DNA from: Acidobacteriota bacterium
GTDB lineage: Bacteria > Acidobacteriota > Terriglobia > Terriglobales > Acidobacteriaceae
Reading direction: 5' to 3'
Length of the DNA: 22,500 nt
Assembly (NCBI GenBank): GCA_021780415.1
Contig: JAJXYW010000111.1
Location: 1-22,500 of the forward strand
Each line of letters opens with the position of its first letter. The first letter of the stretch is position 1. Positions 6,462 to 12,673 of the stretch are shown piece by piece. A model generated the notes under the pieces. It was not told where the DNA came from, did not search any database, and was given only the letters and a program-made list of their open reading frames with translations. The position numbers and the translations under genes are program-made.

Positions 6462-6850
6462 TTCGCCTTCGCCTCTTGCTCTTGCTCTTGCCGTTGCCTT
6501 TGCCTTTGCCTTTGCCCTTGCTGTTGCTGTTTTGGTTGTCATCCCGCCCCGTCCGTTCCTGTACGGTGCATCGAAGTTGATGTTGCCGTTGCTGTTGCTG
6601 TTGCTGTTGCTGTTTTGGTTGTCATCCCGCAGGGATCTGCTTCTTCCTTTGCCGTTGCTGTTGCCCTTGCCGTTGCTCTTGCCCTTGCTCTTGCCCTTGC
6701 TCTTGCCGCTGTTTGTTTTTCGCCGTCATCCAGAGCGAAGCGAAGGATCTCCGTATTTGCCCTTGCCTTTCTGCCTGTCATTCTGAGCGCAGCGAAGAAC
6801 CTGCTTTTCGCTCGCAGCGCGAGCGCCCGTTCTTGCCGTTGCCTTTAGCC
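6462..6850 (+). repeat. Repeat cluster: broken type A head, intact type A head, type B and type B' heads in hexamer satellite
   Basis: This fills the gap between the mutarotase gene and maf. A head beginning like type A at about 6534 changes after GGTTGTCATCCCG into unrelated sequence (6547-6585). An intact type A head lies at 6617-6645 with a GCA loop. CTTGCC/CTTGCT units lead to a type B head at 6724-6757, then a type B' head at 6776-6828. The B' head has TTCT/AGAA outer arms, a GA/GA mismatch, GC/GC inner pairs and a GCA loop, and carries a second hairpin GCTCG-CAGCG-CGAGC. The stretch 6710-6761 is identical to 4465-4516. No gene is supported in 6441-6878. Confidence 0.88.
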
Positions 6851-6878
6851 AAAAGCCACACCCGCCACCCAATCCCCA

Positions 6879-7439
6879 ATGACCCTCATCCTAGCCTCCG
6901 CCTCACCCCGCCGCCGCGACCTCCTCACCCAGGCCGGCCTGCGTTTCGACGTCCTCCCCGCGCACATCGACGAGGCCCTCCGCCCCAACGAGCCGCCCAC
7001 CGCCTACGTCCAACGTCTCGCCCTCGAAAAGGCGCAGGCCATGCACGCCCAACACCCCAAAGCCACCATCCTCGGAGCCGACACCACCGTCGTCCTCGAA
7101 CACGAAATCCTCAACAAACCCACAGACCTTTCCGACGCCGAGCGCATCCTCCGCCTCCTCTCCAACCGCGTCCACCAGGTCCACACCGGCATCGCCGTCG
7201 TCACTCCCACCACCCAGCGCACCCACGTCGAAACCACCAGCGTCTTCTTCGCCCCCATCCCCGACGCCGATCTCGCCCACTACCTCTCCACCGGCGACAG
7301 CCTCGACAAAGCCGGTGCCTACGGCATCCAGGGCTACGCCGCCCGCTGGATCACCCGCATCGAAGGCGACTTCTTCAACGTCATGGGCCTCCCCATCGCC
7401 GCCACCCTCCGCCTCCTCCGCGAAACCCAGGCCCTCTGA
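6879..7439 (+). CDS. maf: Maf-like nucleoside triphosphate pyrophosphatase (dTTP/UTP type)
   Basis: Maf proteins hydrolyse non-canonical or pyrimidine nucleoside triphosphates and can affect septation. The 186-residue product shows the full family set: LASASPRRRDLL at the N-terminus, YVQRLALEKA near residue 44, GADTTVVLE near residue 66, NKPTD near residue 79, HQVHTGIAV near residue 98, and KAGAYGIQG...IEGDFFNVMGLP near the end. The last motif is typical of the YhdE-type dTTP/UTP pyrophosphatases. ATG at 6879 gives the canonical N-terminus. The gene converges on the M20 peptidase gene across a 54-bp gap and lies directly downstream of a repeat cluster that must also hold its promoter or read-through. 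Confidence 0.95.
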   Translation: MTLILASASPRRRDLLTQAGLRFDVLPAHIDEALRPNEPPTAYVQRLALEKAQAMHAQHPKATILGADTTVVLEHEILNKPTDLSDAERILRLLSNRVHQVHTGIAVVTPTTQRTHVETTSVFFAPIPDADLAHYLSTGDSLDKAGAYGIQGYAARWITRIEGDFFNVMGLPIAATLRLLRETQAL

Positions 7440-7440
7440 A

Positions 7441-7480
7441 GGCCGCAGCCCTGACGCTTTGAAGGGGACGGGCTTCAGCC
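7441..7480. terminator. Possible bidirectional hairpin between convergent genes
   Basis: AGCCC at 7447-7451 pairs with GGGCT at 7470-7474, and outer GGC pairs with GCC at 7478-7480 across a 3x3 internal loop. The hairpin lies just after the maf stop and before the M20 gene end. There is no T-run on either strand, so termination is only suggested by position. Confidence 0.3.
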
Positions 7481-7493
7481 GCTGAGGGAATCT

Positions 7494-8627
7494 TCACACC
7501 CCGGCAATCACCCCGGCAATCAACGCCGTCCGCTCCACCAGATGCCCCATCACCACATGCTCATGCGCAGCATGGGCCCCACCACCCACCGCTCCCATCC
7601 CATCCAGCGTCGCCACCCCCATCGCCGCAGTAAAGTTCCCATCCGACCCACCTCCGGTCGCCGCCTCCTCCAACTTCACTCCCATCTCCCCGGCCAGCTT
7701 CTTCGCCAGCCGAAACAGCCGCACCGTTCCCGCCTTCCGCTCCATCGGCGGCCGGTTGATCCCCCCCGAAACCGTCAGCCTGCAAGCCTTATCCGTCACC
7801 CTCAGCCCCCGAAACATCCGCTCTACCCGCACCGCATCTCCCGCCTTCGCAATCCGCACATCCACCTCAGCCACGCACTCCGCAGCCACCACATTTGACC
7901 GCGTCCCTCCCGCAATCACGCCCACATTCACCGTCAACCCCCTGCTCAAATCCGTAAACCCCGACACCTTCTCCACCAGCCGCGCCATCTCCCGCACCGC
8001 CGAGTGCCCCGCCCCAAAGTCCACCCCCGCATGGGACGCCACGCCCTCCACCCGGAGCTCAAACTGCCCCACCCCCTTCCTCGCCGTCTTATAAGCCAGC
8101 TCCTGCGCCGGCTCCAGCACCAGCACCGCCTCGCACTCCGCCGCCAGCCTCTCCGTAATCCCCCGCGACACCGGACTCCCCACCTCTTCCTCGCTCACCA
8201 GCAGCAGCGTCACCGGCCTTTCCTCCCCCAACTCTTTCAATACCGCGATCGCCTCCAGCGCCATCACCACCCCAGCCTTCATATCCACCACCCCCGGCCC
8301 CCACAGCTTCCCGTCAGCCTCGCGCCAGGGCATCTTCGCCAGCGTCCCCATCGGCCAAACCGTATCCAGATGTCCCAGCAGCAGCACCCTCCCCTTCGCA
8401 CTCCGCGCCGGCCCACACCGCACCTCCAGCACATCCCCAAACGCCTTCTGCCGATGCCGCTTCACCTTCGCCCCCAGCTCCTCCGCCCACCGCACCACCA
8501 ACTCCCCGGCCCGATCCACCGCAGCCTTATCCTCACTCGGCGACTCCACCTCCACCAGCTCCCGCAGCCGCCCCTTCAACCGCTCCTCACCCTTCGCCAC
8601 AACCCTGACCACATCCATCATTCGCAT
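7494..8627 (-). CDS. M20 family metallopeptidase (glutamate carboxypeptidase / CPG2-like)
   Basis: M20 enzymes are two-zinc hydrolases of peptides or N-acyl amino acids. The expected residues are all visible in 377 residues: GHLDTVWP with His86 and Asp88, GPGVVDMKAG with the bridging Asp115, SEEEVGS with the general base and a metal ligand (Glu147/148), LEPA with Glu172, and the C-terminal metal His in HAAHEH. The order and the WGPG-x2-D-x-KAG spacing fit the carboxypeptidase G2 branch. No signal peptide is visible, so it is probably cytoplasmic. The first ATG at 8627 is followed by two more in-frame ATGs within four codons, and a weak GGTAGGG lies upstream. It diverges from lpxC across a repeat-filled gap of about 460 bp. 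The substrate is unknown. Confidence 0.9.
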   Translation of the reverse strand: MRMMDVVRVVAKGEERLKGRLRELVEVESPSEDKAAVDRAGELVVRWAEELGAKVKRHRQKAFGDVLEVRCGPARSAKGRVLLLGHLDTVWPMGTLAKMPWREADGKLWGPGVVDMKAGVVMALEAIAVLKELGEERPVTLLLVSEEEVGSPVSRGITERLAAECEAVLVLEPAQELAYKTARKGVGQFELRVEGVASHAGVDFGAGHSAVREMARLVEKVSGFTDLSRGLTVNVGVIAGGTRSNVVAAECVAEVDVRIAKAGDAVRVERMFRGLRVTDKACRLTVSGGINRPPMERKAGTVRLFRLAKKLAGEMGVKLEEAATGGGSDGNFTAAMGVATLDGMGAVGGGAHAAHEHVVMGHLVERTALIAGVIAGV

Positions 8628-8697
8628 GCCAATACCCTACCGCCCCACCCCCTTCCGCGTCATCTCAACCAACGCGCACAGCGAAGTGAAGCCCCCC

Positions 8698-8980
8698 TGT
8701 CTTTGCTCTTGCCCTTGCTCTTGCCCTTGCTCTTGCCCTTGCTGTTGCCCTTGCTGTTGCTGTTGCTGTTGCTGTTGTCGTTGCTGTTGTCGTTGCTGTT
8801 GTCGTTGCCGTTGCTTTTGCTTTTGCTTTTGCTTTTGCTTTTGCTTTTGCTTTTTTGGTTGTCATCCCGCAGGGATCTGCTTCTTCTTTTGCCTTTGCCC
8901 TTGCCCTTGCCTTTACCCTTGCCCTTCTGTCATTCATTCCGAGGCGCAGCCGAGGAACCCGCTCACCCGAGCAAGCGCCC
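8698..8980 (+). repeat. Composite repeat in the M20/lpxC divergent gap: satellite, type A head, satellite, type C head
   Basis: CTTGCC, GTTGCT and GTCGTTGCT runs (8698-8812) pass into about seven TTTTGC units (8813-8854), a type A head at 8857-8885 with a GCA loop, TTGCC-type units, and a type C head at 8928-8980. The type C hairpin has TTCC/GGAA outer arms, a GA/GA tandem mismatch, GGC/GCC inner arms and a GCA loop, followed by a GCTC-ACC-CGAGC-like second hairpin. Layout and flanks closely match 1878-2123. Downstream, 8981-9086 holds the probable lpxC promoter. Confidence 0.88.
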
Positions 8981-9045
8981 GCCCCCCCGTCCCACCATCC
9001 GCCCAGCACCTGTGGCAAAATAACCACACCCGCCTACCCCCAAAC

Positions 9046-9055
9046 GGGTATACCC
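9046..9055 (+). promoter_or_regulatory. GGGTATACCC palindrome overlapping a -10-like box upstream of lpxC
   Basis: A perfect 10-bp palindrome includes TATACC at 9049-9054. Used as a -10 element it would start transcription near 9061, giving a leader of about 26 nt to the proposed lpxC start. A -35 match is not evident. The palindrome could also be an operator. Confidence 0.35.
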
Positions 9056-9086
9056 TTCCCCTGACGAGTCTTTCAACGAGCCCAGC

Positions 9087-10046
9087 CTGTCCAGCCATCC
9101 CCAATTCGAACATACGATCCACACCCCCCTCGACTTCCAGGGCATCGGCCTCCACTCCGGCGCGGCCGTCTCCATGCGGCTCATCCCCGCCCCCGCCGGC
9201 TCCGGCATCGTCTTCCGCCGCTCCGATCTCGACAACTTCGAGATCCCCGCCACCGGCCGCAACGTCGCCCGCGTCTCCTACGCCACCTCTCTCATGCGCC
9301 AGGGCGTCCTCATCCAGACCACCGAGCACCTCCTCTCCGCCCTCATCGGCCTCGGCGTCGACAACCTCATCGTCGAAATCGACAACCTCGAAGTTCCCAT
9401 CCTCGACGGCAGTTCCCTCCCCTACGTCTCCGCCATCCTCGCCACCGGCCTCAAGCGCCAGCGCCGCAAGCGCGAGTACCTCCGCATCCTCAAGCCCATC
9501 GAGGTCCGTGAAACCTCCCCACAGGGCGACAAGTTCATCGGCGTCTACCCCGGCGACGGCTACTCCATCCACTACTCCATCGACTTCCCCGAGCCCATCG
9601 GCCACGACACCTTCATCGGCGACCTCGAAGCCGGAGCCTACGCCAACCTCATCGCCCCCGCCCGCACCTTCGGCTTCAAGGAAGACGAGGCCATGCTCCG
9701 CGACATGGGCCTCATCCGCGGCGTCTCCGACGACTCCGCCATCATCCTCACCCGCACCACTCCCACCCGCCCCGGCACCGTCCTCAACGGCCCTCTCCGT
9801 TTCCCCGACGAGTTCGTCCGCCACAAAGTCCTCGACCTCATCGGCGACCTCGCCCTCGCCGGCCGCCGCATCTGGGGCCGCGTCGTCGCCGAGCGAGCCG
9901 GCCACGCCATGCACACCGCCCTGGTCCAGAAGCTACTCCGCGACCGCTCCGCCTGGGAGCTGTCTCACCGCTGCGAGACCACCCACGACGCCCCCCACAG
10001 CGACTCCGAAGCCGCAGCCCACGTCCTCGAACCCATCCATGCCTGA
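9087..10046 (+). CDS. lpxC: UDP-3-O-acyl-N-acetylglucosamine deacetylase LpxC, probable CTG start
   Basis: LpxC is a cytoplasmic zinc deacetylase and the committed step of lipid A synthesis. Motifs seen, numbered from a start at 9087, are FQGIGLHSG (residues 17-25), TTEHLLSA with zinc ligand His81, LDGSSLPYV, ARTFGF, HKVLDLIGDLAL with His246 and Asp250, and GHAMHTAL with the catalytic His273. The first in-frame ATG (9174) would delete the conserved GIGLHSG strand, so translation must begin earlier. The frame is open upstream only to a TAA at 9021 and contains no ATG, GTG or TTG, leaving CTG at 9087 as the best candidate. With it, His81 nearly matches E. coli His79. A weak ACGAG lies upstream. 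The gene itself is unambiguous; the start is inferred. Confidence 0.93.
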   Translation: MSSHPQFEHTIHTPLDFQGIGLHSGAAVSMRLIPAPAGSGIVFRRSDLDNFEIPATGRNVARVSYATSLMRQGVLIQTTEHLLSALIGLGVDNLIVEIDNLEVPILDGSSLPYVSAILATGLKRQRRKREYLRILKPIEVRETSPQGDKFIGVYPGDGYSIHYSIDFPEPIGHDTFIGDLEAGAYANLIAPARTFGFKEDEAMLRDMGLIRGVSDDSAIILTRTTPTRPGTVLNGPLRFPDEFVRHKVLDLIGDLALAGRRIWGRVVAERAGHAMHTALVQKLLRDRSAWELSHRCETTHDAPHSDSEAAAHVLEPIHA

Positions 10047-10080
10047 CTCTCCACCCCGCCGTCCCTGATTCCTTACGCGC

Positions 10081-10285
10081 TTGCCTTTGCCTTTGCCTTT
10101 GCCTTTTTGGTTGTCATCCCGCAGGGATCTGCTTCTTCTTTTGCCTTTGCCTTTGCCCTTGCCGTTGCCGTTGCCGTTTTGGTTGTCATCCCGTAGGGAT
10201 CTGCTTCTTCTTTTGCCTTTGCTTTTGTAGTTGCCTTTGCCTTTGCCCTTCTATCTATCATTCCCAGCGCAGCGAGCAGGATGCC
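10081..10285 (+). repeat. Two type A heads 72 bp apart in satellite, plus a degenerate head
   Basis: The gap between lpxC and folK carries TTTGCC units, type A heads at 10109-10137 (GCA loop) and 10181-10209 (GTA loop), and more satellite with one TAGTTGCC unit. A degenerate head at 10254-10285 retains GC-GCA-GC. The 72-bp spacing matches the short unit of the array at 4113-4184. The last 55 bp before folK show no clear promoter. Confidence 0.88.
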
Positions 10286-10340
10286 TCATTCACGACAGCC
10301 TCCGTCATGGCTGGGATAGCATAACCCCACGGACCCACGC

Positions 10341-10841
10341 ATGACCGCCGCCATCGCCTTAGGCTCCAACCTCTCCTCCACCTTCGGCCCGCCCGAGGCC
10401 AACCTCCGCGAGGCCCTCCACCGCCTCGAAGCCCTCGGCCACCTCACCGCCGTCTCCGCCTTCCACATCACCGACCCCGTCGGCTATCTCGACCAACCCC
10501 GCTTTCTCAACGCGGCAGCGCTGCTCGAAACCACTCTCCCCCCACTCGACCTCCTCCACCAACTCCTCGCCATCGAGCACGCCATGGGCCGCGACCGCTC
10601 CAACGCCTCACCCAAAGGCCCCCGCATCATCGACCTCGACCTCCTCCTCTACACCAACGATCAGGGCGTCCACGAGATCCTCACCCTCCCCGATCTCACC
10701 CTCCCTCACACCTCCCTCCACGAGCGCCGCTTCGTCCTCGCCCCTCTGGCCGAGATCGCCCCCACGCTCGAACACCCCACCCTCCACCGCACCATCGCAG
10801 ACCTCCTCACCACCCTCCCTAGAACGGAATCCGCACCGTAA
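10341..10841 (+). CDS. folK: 2-amino-4-hydroxy-6-hydroxymethyldihydropteridine diphosphokinase (HPPK)
   Basis: HPPK transfers pyrophosphate from ATP to the pterin precursor in folate synthesis. The 166-residue product carries AIALGSNL at the N-terminus, DPVGYLDQPRFLNAA near residue 44, and the signature KGPRIIDLDLLLY near residue 91 with the two Mg-binding aspartates. LPHTSLHERRFVLAPLAEIAP follows near residue 118. The length matches the stand-alone enzyme. ATG at 10341 follows GGACCCACGC. No other folate gene is adjacent. Its 3' end overlaps the convergent beta-barrel gene by 23 bp, so the two transcripts are complementary at their ends. Confidence 0.95.
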   Translation: MTAAIALGSNLSSTFGPPEANLREALHRLEALGHLTAVSAFHITDPVGYLDQPRFLNAAALLETTLPPLDLLHQLLAIEHAMGRDRSNASPKGPRIIDLDLLLYTNDQGVHEILTLPDLTLPHTSLHERRFVLAPLAEIAPTLEHPTLHRTIADLLTTLPRTESAP

Positions 10842-11748
10842 GAATCGTCGCGTGGTTATACGTATTGAAGTGCGTCAGGGCAATCTGTTCGCCCGCACCA
10901 AACGTCAACCCCAGCCTCTTTCCCGCCGCCGTCATCGCATGCGGCAGCAGCGGAACCCGTCCAATCAGCACACCCGGCGTCACATAGGCCACCGTCTTGC
11001 CATCGTTCGCCGCGCCCTTATAAAAACTGTCGTTGGACTCAATCTCCGGCCACCAGTACCGTCCCATTCCCTTCTTCGCCCCGTGATATTGCAGCACGCT
11101 GTTCCACGTAATCACGTGCCCCACGCCCTTCGCATTGGTCACCGGCAGCGATCCCCCCGCAGTCGTCGTAAACGACCACAGCCCATACCCCTTCCCCATC
11201 GCCAGCGTCGGCGTCACCACCGCGCAGCAGATCCCATTCCCATTCTTTCCCGTCGGCACCGAGCCCCCGAAGAAGAACGTCACAATCCCATTCCCATGCT
11301 CCTCATTGCGCGCATACAGTCGCTCCTTCATCATGAACGACACATCCCCAAACCCATCCGGCTGGCCCGTTGACCGGTCGAAGAAGGGCGGAAGATTAAT
11401 CAAAATCTCCGTATGCTTCTCCGGGATCAACTCCAGCCCTTTCCCGTTGTCGTAGTTCCATATCTCTTTCCCATTCGGCGTGTAGAAGTGCAGAAAGTCC
11501 GTCCGAAACTCCTGCTCGAGTCTGGGCGTCACCGTCACCAGCGGCGTCACCCAGTGCGGCTGCATATTCTGCGTTGCCGTCGCCCGCGCCTCATAGCGCT
11601 CCCACAAGGAGTCCCCGCGCACCGCCGCAAGCTGTTGCGCTCGCACACCCCCCACGCCCACAATCAGAAAGGCGGAGAGGAGAGCCGCAGATGAAATGGC
11701 AAAGTGCCCGCATGTACGCGCTGAGAACCGCTGAAAAGTTGTTTTCAT
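10819..11748 (-). CDS. Secreted protein, probable outer-membrane beta-barrel (MetA-pathway / transporter-like)
   Basis: The 309-residue product begins MKTTFQRF with a signal peptide: a basic start, a hydrophobic stretch AALLSAFLIVGVGG, and a likely cleavage after VRAQ. The mature part is rich in alternating hydrophobic and polar strands. It contains GFGDVSFMMKERLY and FFFGGSVPTGKNGNG, resembling the outer-membrane family annotated as transporter or phenol-degradation MetA (PF13557). It ends in an aromatic residue (TVRIPF), as outer-membrane barrels do for BAM recognition. The frame stays open upstream to 11826, but Met at 11748 is chosen for the signal peptide. TATAAT on the minus strand ends 10 bases before it, implying a very short leader. 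It is divergent from the TOBE regulator, which may control it. The substrate is unknown. Confidence 0.7.
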   Translation of the reverse strand: MKTTFQRFSARTCGHFAISSAALLSAFLIVGVGGVRAQQLAAVRGDSLWERYEARATATQNMQPHWVTPLVTVTPRLEQEFRTDFLHFYTPNGKEIWNYDNGKGLELIPEKHTEILINLPPFFDRSTGQPDGFGDVSFMMKERLYARNEEHGNGIVTFFFGGSVPTGKNGNGICCAVVTPTLAMGKGYGLWSFTTTAGGSLPVTNAKGVGHVITWNSVLQYHGAKKGMGRYWWPEIESNDSFYKGAANDGKTVAYVTPGVLIGRVPLLPHAMTAAGKRLGLTFGAGEQIALTHFNTYNHATILTVRIPF

Positions 11749-11829
11749 ATTTGTACGATTATACATAACGATTTTTACACTGCATAATCTAACCTCATGT
11801 CCCTCGCAACCCCACCGGAGACCCACCCC
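11749..11829. promoter_or_regulatory. Shared divergent promoter region of the barrel gene and the TOBE regulator
   Basis: Minus-strand TATAAT (11763 down to 11758) faces the barrel gene. Plus-strand CATAAT at 11783-11788 faces the regulator and would start its transcript near 11795. TTAT-AC-ATAA at 11759-11768 is a short inverted repeat overlapping the minus -10 box and is a candidate operator. The segment is conspicuously AT-rich for this genome. Confidence 0.45.
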
Positions 11830-12243
11830 ATGCCCGACGTAGACGTTCTACTCAAGCCCCGCGAAGCCGCCACCGCCCTCGGCGTCAGCTACCCCACCCT
11901 CAAACAATGGATCCTCGCCGGCACCATCAAAACCATCAAAACCCCCGGCGGCCACCACCGCATCCCCCAAAGCGCCCTCAACCCGCTCATGAAATCGAAG
12001 CCCACCACCACCCGCACAGCCTCGCGCGAGCGTTTCCGTAACGTAAGCGGACGCAATCAACTCGTCGGCACCATCGCCGAAGTGAAAATCAGCGGCCTCC
12101 TCGCCCAGGTCACCCTCAAAATCGGCGAGCAGCAAATCACCTCGATCATCACCGCCGACGCCGCACGCGAGATGCAACTCCGCAAAGGCCAGACCGCCGG
12201 CGCCCTCATGAAATCCACCGAGGTCATGATCGTCCGCGTCTAA
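11830..12243 (+). CDS. Helix-turn-helix regulator with C-terminal TOBE/Mop domain (molybdate-responsive type)
   Basis: The product has 137 residues in two parts. Residues about 7-50 form an excisionase/MerR-type winged helix (LKPREAATALGVSYPTLKQW, then the GGHHRI wing), which binds DNA. Residues about 75-137 form a TOBE/Mop domain (RNQLVGTIAEVKISGLLAQV...), a fold that binds molybdate or tungstate in Mop, ModE and ModC. The arrangement suggests an oxyanion-sensing repressor or activator. ATG at 11830 has GGAG 9 nt upstream and follows the CATAAT box at a normal distance. An in-frame ATG at 11797 would be nearly leaderless and is less likely. The divergent barrel gene is the natural target, which is inference. 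No modABC genes are in the window. Confidence 0.82.
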   Translation: MPDVDVLLKPREAATALGVSYPTLKQWILAGTIKTIKTPGGHHRIPQSALNPLMKSKPTTTRTASRERFRNVSGRNQLVGTIAEVKISGLLAQVTLKIGEQQITSIITADAAREMQLRKGQTAGALMKSTEVMIVRV

Positions 12244-12259
12244 CCGCTCGCATCCACAT

Positions 12260-12643
12260 CTACCGCAGCGTCACCACCGTATCCCGCCCATCCGCGTCGC
12301 GATACTCCAGCCTCTTCCCCGCCATCGCCGTCACCTTCGCACCAGCGTCCGTGCTGGTAAACGCCGGCTCAACCGCATCCATCAAGCAAGCTACATACGC
12401 CATGCAATGCATCTCCGCCGGGGTCCCCACCCGGTCTCCATGCTGTACCAGCAGCACATACATCGGCGCGTTATAGTTCTGCAGCAGCACGTCGTTCGAG
12501 TAGTTAATCATTACCTGTGCGCCCTGCTCCTTCACCCCATCGCGCATCACCGACCCGAGCGGATCCCGCACATAAATCCGCTCCCGACTCCACACCACCC
12601 ACACCGCGGCAACCACCACCAGCAACAAAATCAACTTCCTCAA
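12260..12643 (-). CDS. Uncharacterised small protein with one N-terminal membrane anchor
   Basis: I do not recognise this family. The frame encodes about 127 residues. One strong hydrophobic helix follows directly after MRKL (LILLLVVVAAVWVVW), and the rest is a soluble domain containing VMINYSNDVLLQNYN and VQHGDRVGTPAEMHCMAYVACLMDAV, with two cysteines. TTG at 12641-12643 is chosen because GGAGGA lies 7 nt upstream. A TTG at 12673 would also be open but abuts the preceding stop and has no ribosome site. The gene follows the FAD oxidoreductase on the same strand without a gap, so it is probably the last gene of that operon. The topology suggests a periplasmic domain tethered to the inner membrane. 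Confidence 0.65.
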   Translation of the reverse strand: MRKLILLLVVVAAVWVVWSRERIYVRDPLGSVMRDGVKEQGAQVMINYSNDVLLQNYNAPMYVLLVQHGDRVGTPAEMHCMAYVACLMDAVEPAFTSTDAGAKVTAMAGKRLEYRDADGRDTVVTLR

Positions 12644-12673
12644 GTCAACATCCTCCACACCAGCAACTGACAA

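Noticed and set aside
8626..10068. 480-codon plus-strand frame across repeats and lpxC
   Set aside because: Cys/Ser/Pro-rich translation of satellite and of lpxC in the wrong frame, with no domain.
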